Source: Rhodospirillales bacterium
GTDB taxonomy: Bacteria > Pseudomonadota > Alphaproteobacteria > Rhodospirillales > UBA2165
Length of the DNA stretch: 64,000 bases
Assembly (NCBI GenBank): GCA_022823235.1
Contig: JAJDXO010000007.1
Span: forward strand, 1 to 64,000
Direction of reading: 5' to 3'
Of the stretch, positions 1 through 7,692 are shown one piece after another (position 1 is the stretch's first letter; each line of letters opens with the position of its first letter). The position numbers and the translations under genes are program-made. The notes beneath the pieces are model-generated. The model was not told where the DNA came from and made no database searches. It was given only the letters and a program-made list of their open reading frames with translations.

Positions 1-252
1 CGCTCATCGGTTATCCGGGCAGGCGCGGGCCGAAGTGCGATGTGTGTGCATCGGACGAGGCCCGCAACGCACCCGGGGGACCGGGGAGCGCCACCGAAGG
101 CCGGGTTCCTTCGCGCCGTGGCGGCGTTGCGCCGCTCCGCCGATGGTCCGGCATCACCGTTCGGCCCGCGCTTGGCCACGACGCGAATTAATCCCGGTCA
201 AATGGTTCAATCTGGCCGGACACTGCTCTAGGCTGGGGTCAAAGGAGAGCCC
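1..252. other. Left-edge intergenic sequence, no gene recognised
   Basis: No protein, tRNA or clear palindrome could be supported here. Two short reading frames on the plus strand are Arg/Pro/Ala-rich and look like GC-rich background. The last part carries the ribosome binding site (AAAGGAGAG, 241-249) of the hydrolase that starts at 253. Confidence 0.5.
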
Positions 253-1098
253 ATGACCGGCCCGATCCGCATCGCCTACGGCGACACACCGACCAGCTAC
301 GGCGAACTGTCGATCCCCGCCGGAACGGGGCCGTTCCCCGTGGTGATGCTGCTGCACGGCGGGTGCTGGCTCGCCTCCCGCGGCGCCATGGAGGATTACC
401 GCCCCATGGCCGCGGCGCTCCGCGGCGACGGCATCGCGGCGTGGAACGTGGAATACAGCCGAGTCGGCCACGATCACGGCGGCTGGCCGGGGACCTTTCT
501 CGATCTCGGCCAAGCGCTGGATCATGTGGCGGCGCTCGCCGGGGCGCACCCCATCGACCCCGCCCGCGTGGTGATCCTGGGCCATTCGTCGGGCGGGCAT
601 TTCGGCGCCTGGCTGGCGGCGCGCCCCAAACTGCCGGACGGCAGCGACATCAAAGGCGCGCCGAAGGTGGTCCCGGCCGGCGCGGTGATCACCGATGCCT
701 TCATCGATCCCCGGGTGATCGACTCCAAGGGCGTCGACGGCGAGCTCTATTGCGGCGAGCCGATCATCGAGCGGCTGATCGGCGGGGATCCTTCGGAAAA
801 GGCGGACAGGATGCGGGAAATCTCGCCCCTGGAATGGCTGCCCTGGGGCATGCCGCAGGCCTATGTGGTGAGTTCCGGGCGCTATCCCGTGACCCCGTAC
901 CGGGCGCTGGCCCAGGGCCGGACGACCATCAAGATGCCCGACTATCCGGCGCTGGCGCGGGCCGCCGGCGACCCGATCGAGGTCGAAATCGTCGAGGATG
1001 CCGAGCATTTCGACTTCATTCACGAACCGGACACCGAGGGCTTCAAGGCGGTGCGCCGGGCGGTGGTGAAGCTGGCCGGCGGTTTATCGAATTTGTAA
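253..1098 (+). CDS. Alpha/beta hydrolase, kynurenine formamidase/esterase-like
   Basis: A 281-residue alpha/beta-hydrolase without a signal peptide, so probably cytosolic. The oxyanion motif HGGCW lies at residues 35-39, the form seen in kynurenine formamidase and related carboxylesterases (HGGxW). The nucleophile elbow GHSSG is at 110-114, making Ser112 the likely nucleophile, and His252 near the C-terminus (in AEHFDF) is the likely catalytic base. ATG at 253 follows a strong AAAGGAGAG. No neighbouring kyn genes are visible (no tryptophan dioxygenase or kynureninase), so formamidase activity is only a possibility; a small-ester hydrolase is equally likely. Monocistronic: the next gene is convergent. 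Confidence 0.85.
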   Translation: MTGPIRIAYGDTPTSYGELSIPAGTGPFPVVMLLHGGCWLASRGAMEDYRPMAAALRGDGIAAWNVEYSRVGHDHGGWPGTFLDLGQALDHVAALAGAHPIDPARVVILGHSSGGHFGAWLAARPKLPDGSDIKGAPKVVPAGAVITDAFIDPRVIDSKGVDGELYCGEPIIERLIGGDPSEKADRMREISPLEWLPWGMPQAYVVSSGRYPVTPYRALAQGRTTIKMPDYPALARAAGDPIEVEIVEDAEHFDFIHEPDTEGFKAVRRAVVKLAGGLSNL

Positions 1099-1107
1099 GT
1101 TCCTAGT

Positions 1108-1512
1108 TTAAGGTCGCGGTATGTTGAGCAACATACGGTTCTTGGTTTTCTGAACCGTCGCCGCGTCCAGCTCTTCTTGAATTGCCGAGGAAAGTTCCTG
1201 CACCAATTGGGCAGCAGCTAGAAGCGTCGTCTTTCTGTCAACCTCAGCCATTGCCTTGAGGATAGCAGAGTAGTCGTTGACGCCTATATGGATGCGAAAG
1301 TCAGTTTTGCCTGGGGAGTCCCCCGACCCTCCCGAGGCTGAGGACGTGAATTCGAGACAAAGCCCCTTACTTGCCCACGCATTGTTTTTGAACTGATATT
1401 CGGTGGCGATTTTCACATTCTCAGAAGCGGCCTTAAACTGAGTGCTATTGGCCGAATTTGCTTTCCTGGCGGTCGAAGAACTCTTGAGAATCGTTCGTTG
1501 GTGTGCGGTCAT
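1108..1512 (-). CDS. Hypothetical protein, third gene of an unknown three-gene operon
   Basis: 134 residues, not recognised. The N-terminus is Ser/Thr/Asn/Lys-rich (about residues 1-35). A middle segment (about 60-80) is rich in Gly/Ser/Asp, and the C-terminal half (about 80-125) looks helical. No signal peptide, membrane segment or enzyme motif is visible. Its ATG overlaps the stop of the upstream 67-residue membrane protein by four bases (ATGA), so the two are probably translationally coupled. The codon use and base composition are AT-richer than the flanking metabolic genes, which suggests horizontal acquisition of the 1.1-2.5 kb segment. Confidence 0.6.
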   Translation of the reverse strand: MTAHQRTILKSSSTARKANSANSTQFKAASENVKIATEYQFKNNAWASKGLCLEFTSSASGGSGDSPGKTDFRIHIGVNDYSAILKAMAEVDRKTTLLAAAQLVQELSSAIQEELDAATVQKTKNRMLLNIPRP

Positions 1513-1712
1513 TGGTCGTCATTCCTCCGAAAGAGACGCAGCCAGTGGCCGCTCAACAGGTACTTTAGGGAAAACAAGGAAAGTAGCCAGCAGGGGCCAA
1601 GCAGTGTGACGAAGAGATCACCCTGCATCACGCCGTGGATCGGCACGAAAACCAGCAAGAGGAAAAGCGGCATTACGCCCTGCACGAGGATGATCAGGCC
1701 AAAAACGAACAT
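1509..1712 (-). CDS. Small hypothetical membrane protein
   Basis: 67 residues dominated by two hydrophobic stretches (about residues 2-25 and 33-50), predicted as two membrane helices, ending in a basic/acidic tail (LFRRNDDQ). Not assigned to a family. It sits between the 125-residue and 134-residue genes on the same strand, 82 bases after the former and overlapping the latter by four bases. A small membrane protein inside a compact unknown operon is a layout also seen in toxin or abortive-infection units, but nothing here proves that role. Confidence 0.55.
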   Translation of the reverse strand: MFVFGLIILVQGVMPLFLLLVFVPIHGVMQGDLFVTLLGPCWLLSLFSLKYLLSGHWLRLFRRNDDQ

Positions 1713-1794
1713 CCTATTAGTTACCTCCCTCGCTGGTCACCTGGTGATCGGCCTCTCATTCGTCGTCTCCAAGCGCGAAGTGGAACTTGCTCGT

Positions 1795-2172
1795 TCATCG
1801 TAGGGTAGGCGCGTCGGGGGGGCGGCGGAACGGCAGGACGTTCGGATTGTTGGCAGCGTCGATCATCGGTTGGAGTGTCCGATCGAACTTCTCCCAAAAC
1901 TCAATGAGGGCAAGACCCTTTCGGGTATCTTGATCTCCATTCTCGGAATAAAACTCATCCCAGACCGGGCCGCGCCGGACGCTGTAGGTTCCGTAGGATT
2001 CCTTTCGTATTTCTATGATTCCCACCTCTATCAGGCGCCTCAGGTGAAGCCGCTCATAGTAGTACCCGTCCCGGCGCAAGCGGGCCTTCAACTGGAAGAT
2101 GCGCTCGTATTCTGGCTGGGCGCGGGTCGCGATAACGACCTCCCGGTCGCTCAGATTTAGACTGTCTCTCAT
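1795..2172 (-). CDS. Hypothetical protein, possible winged-helix, first gene of unknown operon
   Basis: 125 residues starting at MRDSLNLSDREVV. This start is preferred over an upstream one because GAGGAGGAG lies just before the ATG at 2172. The segment from about residue 25 to 60 (KARLRRDGYYYERLHLRRLI followed by EVGIIEI) has the helix-helix-strand look of a winged-helix fold, so a DNA-binding role is possible but unproven. The C-terminus is acidic, then Pro-rich. The upstream AT-rich region with repeated TACATAA motifs could be its promoter/operator. No family was recognised. Confidence 0.6.
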   Translation of the reverse strand: MRDSLNLSDREVVIATRAQPEYERIFQLKARLRRDGYYYERLHLRRLIEVGIIEIRKESYGTYSVRRGPVWDEFYSENGDQDTRKGLALIEFWEKFDRTLQPMIDAANNPNVLPFRRPPDAPTLR

Positions 2173-2603
2173 GGTCTCCTCCTCGGCTGGTATCACTCCA
2201 TCGGCCCCATAGTAAACGACCAAAATAAAAAGGAAAGAGAAAATTTGCACGTTACATAATAAATACATAATTTATATTACATGATGAAACATGTTTAGTT
2301 TACAAAGTTAATTGACTTATTTAATTTATTTGTTCGAAATTCATGTACGTTGCGAGGTTTTCGCGTCGTATAACGTGCGGTCGGATGCATATCCGGCAAC
2401 GTGCGCAATTCGTGGAATAGGAGTTGGGGCGGGGCGCATTGCGACGATGTTTCGAGATTTCGTGGCAGTCGCCCGCCAAACGATGTCCGACATTCCCCCG
2501 TCACGGTCTATTGAAAATATCCAGCCAATGGGTTGAGTGTTTTCGTTGACTCAGGAAAGAATGGAAGCAGGCCGGCCGGATTTAAACCAAGGGAGGGGCA
2601 GTC
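2173..2603. other. AT-rich intergenic region, probable promoter of the unknown operon
   Basis: The part from about 2220 to 2345 is far more AT-rich than its surroundings. It contains two TACATAA units (in 2255-2275) and an ACATG...CATGT dyad (2279-2294). This fits a promoter/operator for the minus-strand operon below it. The right part (2345-2600) returns to host composition; no gene was supported there. The GTG-start GFA gene begins at 2604 after GGGAGGGG. Confidence 0.4.
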
Positions 2604-3020
2604 GTGGAGAAAACCTATCAAGGGGCATGTCATTGCGGACGGGTCCGGTTCGAACTCACCGCCGACATCGATCACGTGCGGGTCTGCGATTGCTCCATCT
2701 GCCGCAAGCGGGGGGCGCTGATCCACCGGGTGCCGGAGGACGCGGTCAGGCTGTTGACGCCGCTCGGCGACATGACCCGCTATGAATGGGGCTCCGGGAC
2801 CGCCAAGGATTATTTCTGTCCCGCCTGCGGCATCCTGCCGTTTCGCCGCCCGAGCATGCCCACCCGGGAGGAACTGGAGGACGGCAAGGCGCCGTTTACC
2901 GGCTGGGCGGTCAACGTCCGCTGCCTGGACGGGTTCGATATCTTCGACGCCGAAGAGCGCCGCATCCATCGGACGGATACGGACGTGGCCGATATCCTGC
3001 CGGAGTCGCGGGGCCTTTAG
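2604..3020 (+). CDS. GFA/CENP-V-domain zinc protein
   Basis: 138 residues of the GFA (glutathione-dependent formaldehyde-activating enzyme/CENP-V) family. Its zinc-binding cysteines are in order: CHC at residues 9-11, CDCSIC at 28-33 and FCPACG at 71-76. The family binds two zinc ions; a few members act on S-hydroxymethylglutathione but most have unknown substrates. Translation begins at GTG 2604, supported by GGGAGGGG about ten bases upstream. No formaldehyde-oxidation genes lie nearby, so the substrate is open. It is separated from the VOC protein by 140 bases and may share its transcript. Confidence 0.85.
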   Translation: MEKTYQGACHCGRVRFELTADIDHVRVCDCSICRKRGALIHRVPEDAVRLLTPLGDMTRYEWGSGTAKDYFCPACGILPFRRPSMPTREELEDGKAPFTGWAVNVRCLDGFDIFDAEERRIHRTDTDVADILPESRGL

Positions 3021-3160
3021 ACGGCTCGGATCGGTTTCCTTTCATCGGCGTTCTACCCAAAAGGTTGAGCATTTATTTTTGGAATTGACTCCGCCGCCGA
3101 TAGATGTTCCTGTTTTGTTCAGACACCCATGAACGCGTGACCAGCCATCAGGAGGAACAA

Positions 3161-3640
3161 ATGGCCGACAGCTACATCAACGAGGGCATGACCGCCGTGA
3201 CGCCCTATCTATCCATGGAAAACGCGGCCGGGGCGATCGACTTCTATGTCGAGAACTTCGGCGCCGAGGAAGTGACGCGCATGGACGGGCCCGGCGGCGT
3301 CATCATGCACGCCGAGATCGCCATCGGCGGCGCGCGCGTCATGCTGAGCGACGCCAATCCCGAATGGGGCACGGTGAGCCCAAAAAATCTGGATGGCAGG
3401 TCGTCCTCCACCTTTATTTATGTGCCCGACGTGGATGCCGTCATGACGAAGGCGGAGGGCAACGGTGCCACGATCGTCGAAGGTCCGGAGGACAGGTTTT
3501 GGGGCGACCGGCTCGGCCGGATCATCGATCCGTTCGGTCACATGTGGGGCATCGCCACCCATGTGGAGGACGTCCCGCCCGAGGAGATGCGGAAGCGCAC
3601 CGAGGCCTTCATGAAGGAAATGGCCGAGACGGGCGGTTAG
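3161..3640 (+). CDS. VOC superfamily protein, PhnB/glyoxalase-like
   Basis: 159 residues with the vicinal-oxygen-chelate fold typical of PhnB-like proteins. An N-terminal beta-alpha-beta unit (TPYLSMENAAGAIDFYVENF) is followed by a second module with DPFGHMWGIATH near residues 120-135. The start at 3161 is chosen over an in-frame one at 3104 because AGGAGGA directly precedes MADSYI and homologues begin close to the fold. Members include fosfomycin-resistance-like, glyoxalase and extradiol proteins; no particular reaction can be assigned. A run of repeats starts 40 bases downstream. Confidence 0.85.
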   Translation: MADSYINEGMTAVTPYLSMENAAGAIDFYVENFGAEEVTRMDGPGGVIMHAEIAIGGARVMLSDANPEWGTVSPKNLDGRSSSTFIYVPDVDAVMTKAEGNGATIVEGPEDRFWGDRLGRIIDPFGHMWGIATHVEDVPPEEMRKRTEAFMKEMAETGG

Positions 3641-3679
3641 GCGACGGTATTTTCCCTTTCCCGTTTCAGTCCGATTCTT

Positions 3680-4153
3680 GAACCACGGAGACGGTGAGAC
3701 GGTGAGGAGCACCGCCAAAGCGTCATGGCCGGCCTACGCCGTCCGAAAGTCGGCTTCGGCCGACTGAAGGCCGGGCCCAGACCCGGCCATCCACGTGTAC
3801 CGGCGACCGCGAAACGTGGATGCCCGGATCAAGTCCGGGCATGACGGGTTGGTTTGTGCCGTATATCCACTCGTCATACCCCGCTTTATGCGGGGTATCC
3901 ACATTTCCAATTTTGAACCACGGAGACGGTGAGACGGTGAGGGGCACCGGCTGAGGCGCAAAATGATTGCGTCATGGCCGGCCTACGCCGTCCGAAAGTC
4001 GGCTTCGGCCGACTGAAGGCCGGGCCCGGACCCGGCCATCCACGTGTACCGCCGGCCGCGAAACGTGGATGCCCCGAACAAGTCGGGGCATGACGACTTG
4101 GTTTGTGCCGTATATCCACTCGTCATACCCCGCTTTATGCGGGGTATCCACAT
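3680..4153. repeat. Tandem pair of composite intergenic repeats
   Basis: Two copies of a composite of about 225-240 bp (3680-3904 and 3915-4153; period 249). Each begins with a GAACCACGGAGACGGTGAGAC block and continues with the palindromic GTCATGGCCGGCC...GGCCGGGCC block, then a GTGGATGCCC...GGGCATGAC block, then CATACCCCGC...GCGGGGTATCCACATT. The copies differ by scattered substitutions and a short insertion. Each block is also found singly elsewhere in the window (6885, 9063, 18170, 24434, 25922, 37129). A leftover CTCCGTGCCTCTGTGGTG block lies at about 4178-4195. Confidence 0.9.
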
Positions 4154-4233
4154 TGTCGAAACCTCTCCTCCCGACCTCCGTGCCTCTGTGGTGAATTCCT
4201 TGTTCGCCCGATCTCCGGAGAGCGAGGGAGAAT

Positions 4234-5097
4234 TTACGCGGCCTTCTCCGCGAAATATTCCTGCGTGCCCCGGTGGAGGACCGTGTCCGCGTCTTCCACC
4301 GCCGCCGGCGTCAGTTCGGCGGCGGTTTCCAGGCGCCCGTACAGCGGCGCGAAGTCCTGGTAGCACTCGTCGAGCAGCGCCTCGAAGCTGTCGATAACGA
4401 AATAAGTCTGCTGGTAATCGTCGATCCTGTAATCGGTGCGCATGACGCGCTCGGCGTCGAAGGCGATGCGGTTGGGGGACGCATCGTCGAGCGCGAAGAC
4501 GCTCTCGCCCTTGGATGACAGGATGCCGGCGCCGTAGATGCGGAGGCCGCCATGCCCGTCCGCCGGGCTCTTCATCAGGCCGAACTCCACCGTGTACCAA
4601 TAAAGCCGCGCCAGATGATCGAGGGCGCCGAACTCGAGGGCGCGCAATCCCCCCTCGCCATAGGCCGCCATGAAATCGGCAAACGCCGGATGGGTGAGCA
4701 TGGGCACATGGCCGAAGACGTCGTGGAAGACGTCGGGCTCTTCGAGGTAGTCCATCTCTTCCGGCTTGCGGATGAAGCGCCCGGCCGGGAAGCGGCGCCC
4801 GGCCAGCATCCGGAAAAACGCCGCATCGGGCACCAGGTCGGGCACCGCCTCGACGGTCCAGCCGGTAAGCCCATGGAGCTTTTCGTTGAGGCGCCGGAAA
4901 TCGGGGATGCCGCCCTCGTCGAGATCCAGCTTGGTCAGCCCGTCCATGAACGTCTCCGCCGCGCGCCCGGGCAGCATCTCCGCCTGGCGGCGGTAGAGCC
5001 GCCGCCACATCTCGTGCTCGGCATCGGTATAGCGCTCCCAATCCTGGGGAATGGTGTAGTCCCGATCCAAATCGGTGGTGTGTTTCGGCGATCCCAT
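4234..5097 (-). CDS. phhA: Phenylalanine-4-hydroxylase
   Basis: 287 residues, the usual size for bacterial monomeric phenylalanine hydroxylase, which converts phenylalanine to tyrosine using tetrahydropterin, Fe(II) and oxygen. The iron ligands are visible: His125 and His130 in HDVFGHVPML and Glu171 in YWYTVEFGL. The catalytic core runs from about residue 60 to 260 and there is no N-terminal ACT domain. The start at 5097 has GGGAGAC upstream. It is divergent from an Lrp/AsnC regulator at 5247, a common pairing for amino-acid catabolism, so that protein probably controls it. No pterin dehydratase (phhB) is next to it. Confidence 0.96.
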   Translation of the reverse strand: MGSPKHTTDLDRDYTIPQDWERYTDAEHEMWRRLYRRQAEMLPGRAAETFMDGLTKLDLDEGGIPDFRRLNEKLHGLTGWTVEAVPDLVPDAAFFRMLAGRRFPAGRFIRKPEEMDYLEEPDVFHDVFGHVPMLTHPAFADFMAAYGEGGLRALEFGALDHLARLYWYTVEFGLMKSPADGHGGLRIYGAGILSSKGESVFALDDASPNRIAFDAERVMRTDYRIDDYQQTYFVIDSFEALLDECYQDFAPLYGRLETAAELTPAAVEDADTVLHRGTQEYFAEKAA

Positions 5098-5246
5098 CGA
5101 GCTGTCTCCCGTGTTCGATCCGTTGGGTCACTTTCGGTCAGGATACGGAAGACCAGCGGTCAGGTGTGACCTAATTTGGACCATAATTCGATAAAAAAAG
5201 TCATAAATTCATTTATTCCTGCATAATTATGAGATAATATGACCTC
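5098..5246. promoter_or_regulatory. Divergent phhA/Lrp control region
   Basis: A 149-bp divergent intergenic region whose right half is strongly AT-rich (about 5172-5242). It contains the perfect palindrome CATAATTATG at 5222-5231, only 16 bases before the regulator's ATG. The motifs GTGACCTAA (5165) and ATGACCTCA (5239) may be half-sites. Lrp-type proteins usually bind AT-rich divergent regions of this type and regulate themselves, so shared control is a reasonable inference. Confidence 0.5.
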
Positions 5247-5717
5247 ATGGACCTTTCCGCCACCGACTTGAAGATCATCGGCATCCTCCAGACCGACGGA
5301 CGGATCAGCAACGTGGATCTCGCCGAACGGGTGGGCATGTCGCCGTCCCCCTGTCTTCGCCGGGTCAAGGCGCTGCAGGACGCGGGCGTGATTTCGGGAT
5401 ATGCGGGTCTGGTGGACCGGCGGGCCATCGGCCTCGGGGTGCGGGCGGTCTGCCACGTGAAGCTCAGCGACCACGCCGAGTACAAGGTCAACGCGTTCGT
5501 CGCCGAGGTGATGGCCATGGAGGAGGTGACGGCCTGCTTCTCGCTCACCGGCAAGTCCGATTTCCTGCTGATGGTGATGGCGACCGACCTCGACGCCTAC
5601 GGCCGTTTCGCCACCCATCGCCTGCTGCGCCTCTCCAACGTGCAGGAGGTGGAATCGTCGCTGGTGCTCGAAACCTACAAAAACTCGACGGCGCTGCCCC
5701 TTTCCCACCTCAAATAG
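5247..5717 (+). CDS. Lrp/AsnC-family transcriptional regulator
   Basis: 156 residues with the standard two-part layout. An N-terminal helix-turn-helix (about residues 5-55, containing RISNVDLAERVGMSPSPCLR) is followed by a RAM/ACT-like ligand-binding domain (about 65-150). It begins with an Lrp-like DLKIIGILQTDGR stretch. Family members sense amino acids and assemble as octamers. Divergent position beside phhA suggests that it responds to phenylalanine or another aromatic amino acid; that is inference from gene order. Confidence 0.93.
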   Translation: MDLSATDLKIIGILQTDGRISNVDLAERVGMSPSPCLRRVKALQDAGVISGYAGLVDRRAIGLGVRAVCHVKLSDHAEYKVNAFVAEVMAMEEVTACFSLTGKSDFLLMVMATDLDAYGRFATHRLLRLSNVQEVESSLVLETYKNSTALPLSHLK

Positions 5718-5791
5718 CCGCGGGCCGCGCTTGCCCGTCCGGCCGGGCTCGCCGATACTCCCGGAAACCTTCAGCCAGGGGAGGAAGCCCG

Positions 5792-6859
5792 ATGCCCGAC
5801 CGTTATCCCGCCATGCCGCCGCGCGACCCCAACCCGCCCTACAAGCGGATCGCCACCGAGGAGGCGTGGCTGCCCCCCGACATGATGCGGATGTATCTGA
5901 AGGAACTCGCCGACAAGAACATCGACGACCCCGGCTTCCATAGCCTGTGGGGTTTCTTCACCGGCTCGACCCAAAAGGCCAAGGATCACTCCCGGCGCAT
6001 CCAGAGCCTGGGCGAGGAGCGGATTTCCGACATGGACGCCTCGGGCATCGACATCGCGGTGGTGTCGCTGACCGCGCCCGGCGTGCAGTTGTTCGATCCC
6101 GCGACCGCCAGCGCGCTGGCCGTCAGCGCCAACGACCAGCTGGCCGAGGGCATGGCGCAATATCCCGACCGCTATGTCGGCCTCGCCGCGTTCAGTCCGC
6201 TGGACCCGGCCAATGCCGCCAAGGAGCTGGAGCGCGGCGTCGACAAGCTGGGACTCCGGGGCGGCATCCTCAACTCCCACACCCTCGGCACCTACCTGGA
6301 CGACGAGCAATACTGGGAAATCTTCGAGGCGGCCGAGGCGCTGGACGTCCCCATCTACCTTCACCCCCAGACCCCGTCGCCGCAGATGATCGAGCCGTTC
6401 CTGAAGCGCGGTCTGGACGCGGCGGTCTACGGCTTCGCCTGCGAAACGGGACTTCACGCGCTCAGGCTGATGGCCGCCGGGCTATTCGACAAGTTTCCCA
6501 AGCTGCAAATCGTCCTCGGCCATTGCGGCGAGGCGCTGCCCTACTGGCTCTACCGCATCGACTTCATGCACGGACACATTTCCGTCAGCGCCCGGTATGA
6601 ACATGTGGGCCCGCTGAAGCGCCGGGCCTGGGACTACCTGATCGACAACTTCCACTACACGTCGTCCGGCGTCGGCTGGGGGCCGCCGATCAAGTTCTGC
6701 CAGGAGGTGATCGGCGTCGACCGGATGATGTACGCCATGGACTACCCCTGGCAGTTCGTTCCCGAGGAGGTCGGCGCGCTGGACGCCATGGATATCGATG
6801 ACGGCGCCAAGAAGGCGTTCTTCGAGGACAACGCCCGCAGGCTGTTCAGGATCGAATAA
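5792..6859 (+). CDS. Amidohydrolase-2 family protein (ACMSD/decarboxylase-like)
   Basis: 355 residues of the amidohydrolase-2 family, which includes 2-amino-3-carboxymuconate semialdehyde decarboxylase and gamma-resorcylate decarboxylase. Visible landmarks are the early acidic EEAW (about residue 25), a barrel strand ending in YLHPQTPSP with a metal-binding-type His (about 190), IVLGHCGEALPYWLYR (about 240) and the late MYAMDYPWQ, with the conserved Asp near 315. ATG at 5792 follows GGGGAGGA. The substrate is probably an aromatic acid or lactone. A related but distinct paralogue lies at 13269-14240. Confidence 0.88.
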   Translation: MPDRYPAMPPRDPNPPYKRIATEEAWLPPDMMRMYLKELADKNIDDPGFHSLWGFFTGSTQKAKDHSRRIQSLGEERISDMDASGIDIAVVSLTAPGVQLFDPATASALAVSANDQLAEGMAQYPDRYVGLAAFSPLDPANAAKELERGVDKLGLRGGILNSHTLGTYLDDEQYWEIFEAAEALDVPIYLHPQTPSPQMIEPFLKRGLDAAVYGFACETGLHALRLMAAGLFDKFPKLQIVLGHCGEALPYWLYRIDFMHGHISVSARYEHVGPLKRRAWDYLIDNFHYTSSGVGWGPPIKFCQEVIGVDRMMYAMDYPWQFVPEEVGALDAMDIDDGAKKAFFEDNARRLFRIE

Positions 6860-6884
6860 GCGGCCGCTCCTCACTCCCCTACAA

Positions 6885-6969
6885 GTCATCATCACCGGGC
6901 TTGACCCGGTGATCCACGTGGATGGCCGGGTCTGGGCCCGGCCATGACGAAATCATTTTATGCCGCCGC
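6885..6969. repeat. Palindromic intergenic repeat (GTCATC...CCATGAC type)
   Basis: Consists of CACCGGGCTTGACCCGGTGA, a short link, then a GATGGCCGGGTC...GGCCCGGCCATGAC hairpin and a tail AAATCATTTTATGCCGCCGC. The same two-hairpin element with the same tail occurs at 9063-9175 and 25922-25997. It sits between a plus-strand gene and a convergent minus-strand gene. Confidence 0.88.
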
Positions 6970-6991
6970 GACATTCGCAAGGTGGCGCCGC

Positions 6992-7591
6992 CTACTCGGC
7001 GGCGTGCTTGCCCACGCTCCAGCCGCCTTGCGCCAGATGGTCGTCCCCGTACTGGGTGGGCGCGGCTTCCAATGCCGTCGCCATGGTGTCGTTCCACCGG
7101 TTCAGGAAGCCGAACACGGCGACCTGGCCCACCAGTTCGACGATCTGCCGGTCGGTGAAGTGCTTCTTGAGTTCCTCGAAATCCTCGTCGGTGACCATGT
7201 TGGGCACCGAGGCGGCGGACTGGGCCACCCGAAGCGCCGCCCGCTCGGCGTCGGTGAACAGCGGGCTGGTCTCGTACTCGAAGGCGGCCTCGATCTTCTC
7301 CGCCGCAATGCCGCCCGACCGGGTCGCCTGAAAGCCCGTATGGGCGGCGCAGTACTGGCAGCCGGACGAGGCGCTGACCACGTAGCTGACCAGCCGCTTG
7401 ATGCCCACCGGCAGTTCCGTGTCGCCGAAGTTCACCGTCCGCGCGAGCTGCAGGAAGGCCTGGGCGAGGTCCGGCCAATGGGCCATGGTCAGGAAACTGT
7501 TGGCCGGAAAACCCATGTTTTCCGTCGTCTTGGCGATCAGGTCCCTGACGAAATCATTGGCGTCCGGATCGAGTGGTTGGATACGAGGCAT
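6992..7591 (-). CDS. Carboxymuconolactone decarboxylase/AhpD-family protein
   Basis: 199 residues. The redox motif SSGCQYCAAHTG carries Cys78, Cys81 and His84 in the CxxCxxH arrangement of AhpD-like alkylhydroperoxidases and peroxidase-related enzymes. The start at MPRIQPLDPD (7591) is chosen because longer frames run into the quinone oxidoreductase region. The family forms all-helical oligomers; AhpD uses the CxxC pair to reduce peroxiredoxin, but many members are uncharacterised. It lies about 100 bases downstream of the quinone oxidoreductase gene on the same strand, so co-transcription for redox/detoxification is plausible. Confidence 0.9.
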   Translation of the reverse strand: MPRIQPLDPDANDFVRDLIAKTTENMGFPANSFLTMAHWPDLAQAFLQLARTVNFGDTELPVGIKRLVSYVVSASSGCQYCAAHTGFQATRSGGIAAEKIEAAFEYETSPLFTDAERAALRVAQSAASVPNMVTDEDFEELKKHFTDRQIVELVGQVAVFGFLNRWNDTMATALEAAPTQYGDDHLAQGGWSVGKHAAE

Positions 7592-7692
7592 GTGGGCGCT
7601 CCCTGGGATCGTTCGATTGTCCGGCCGAGGATATGACGGGCCCCGGCGGCCCATAAACCGCAAACGGCCGATTTTCCGCCTGGCGGAAAGCC

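Noticed and set aside
253..1098. Kynurenine pathway gene
   Set aside because: HGGxW suggests formamidase, but no other tryptophan-degradation gene is nearby, so only a general hydrolase call is made.
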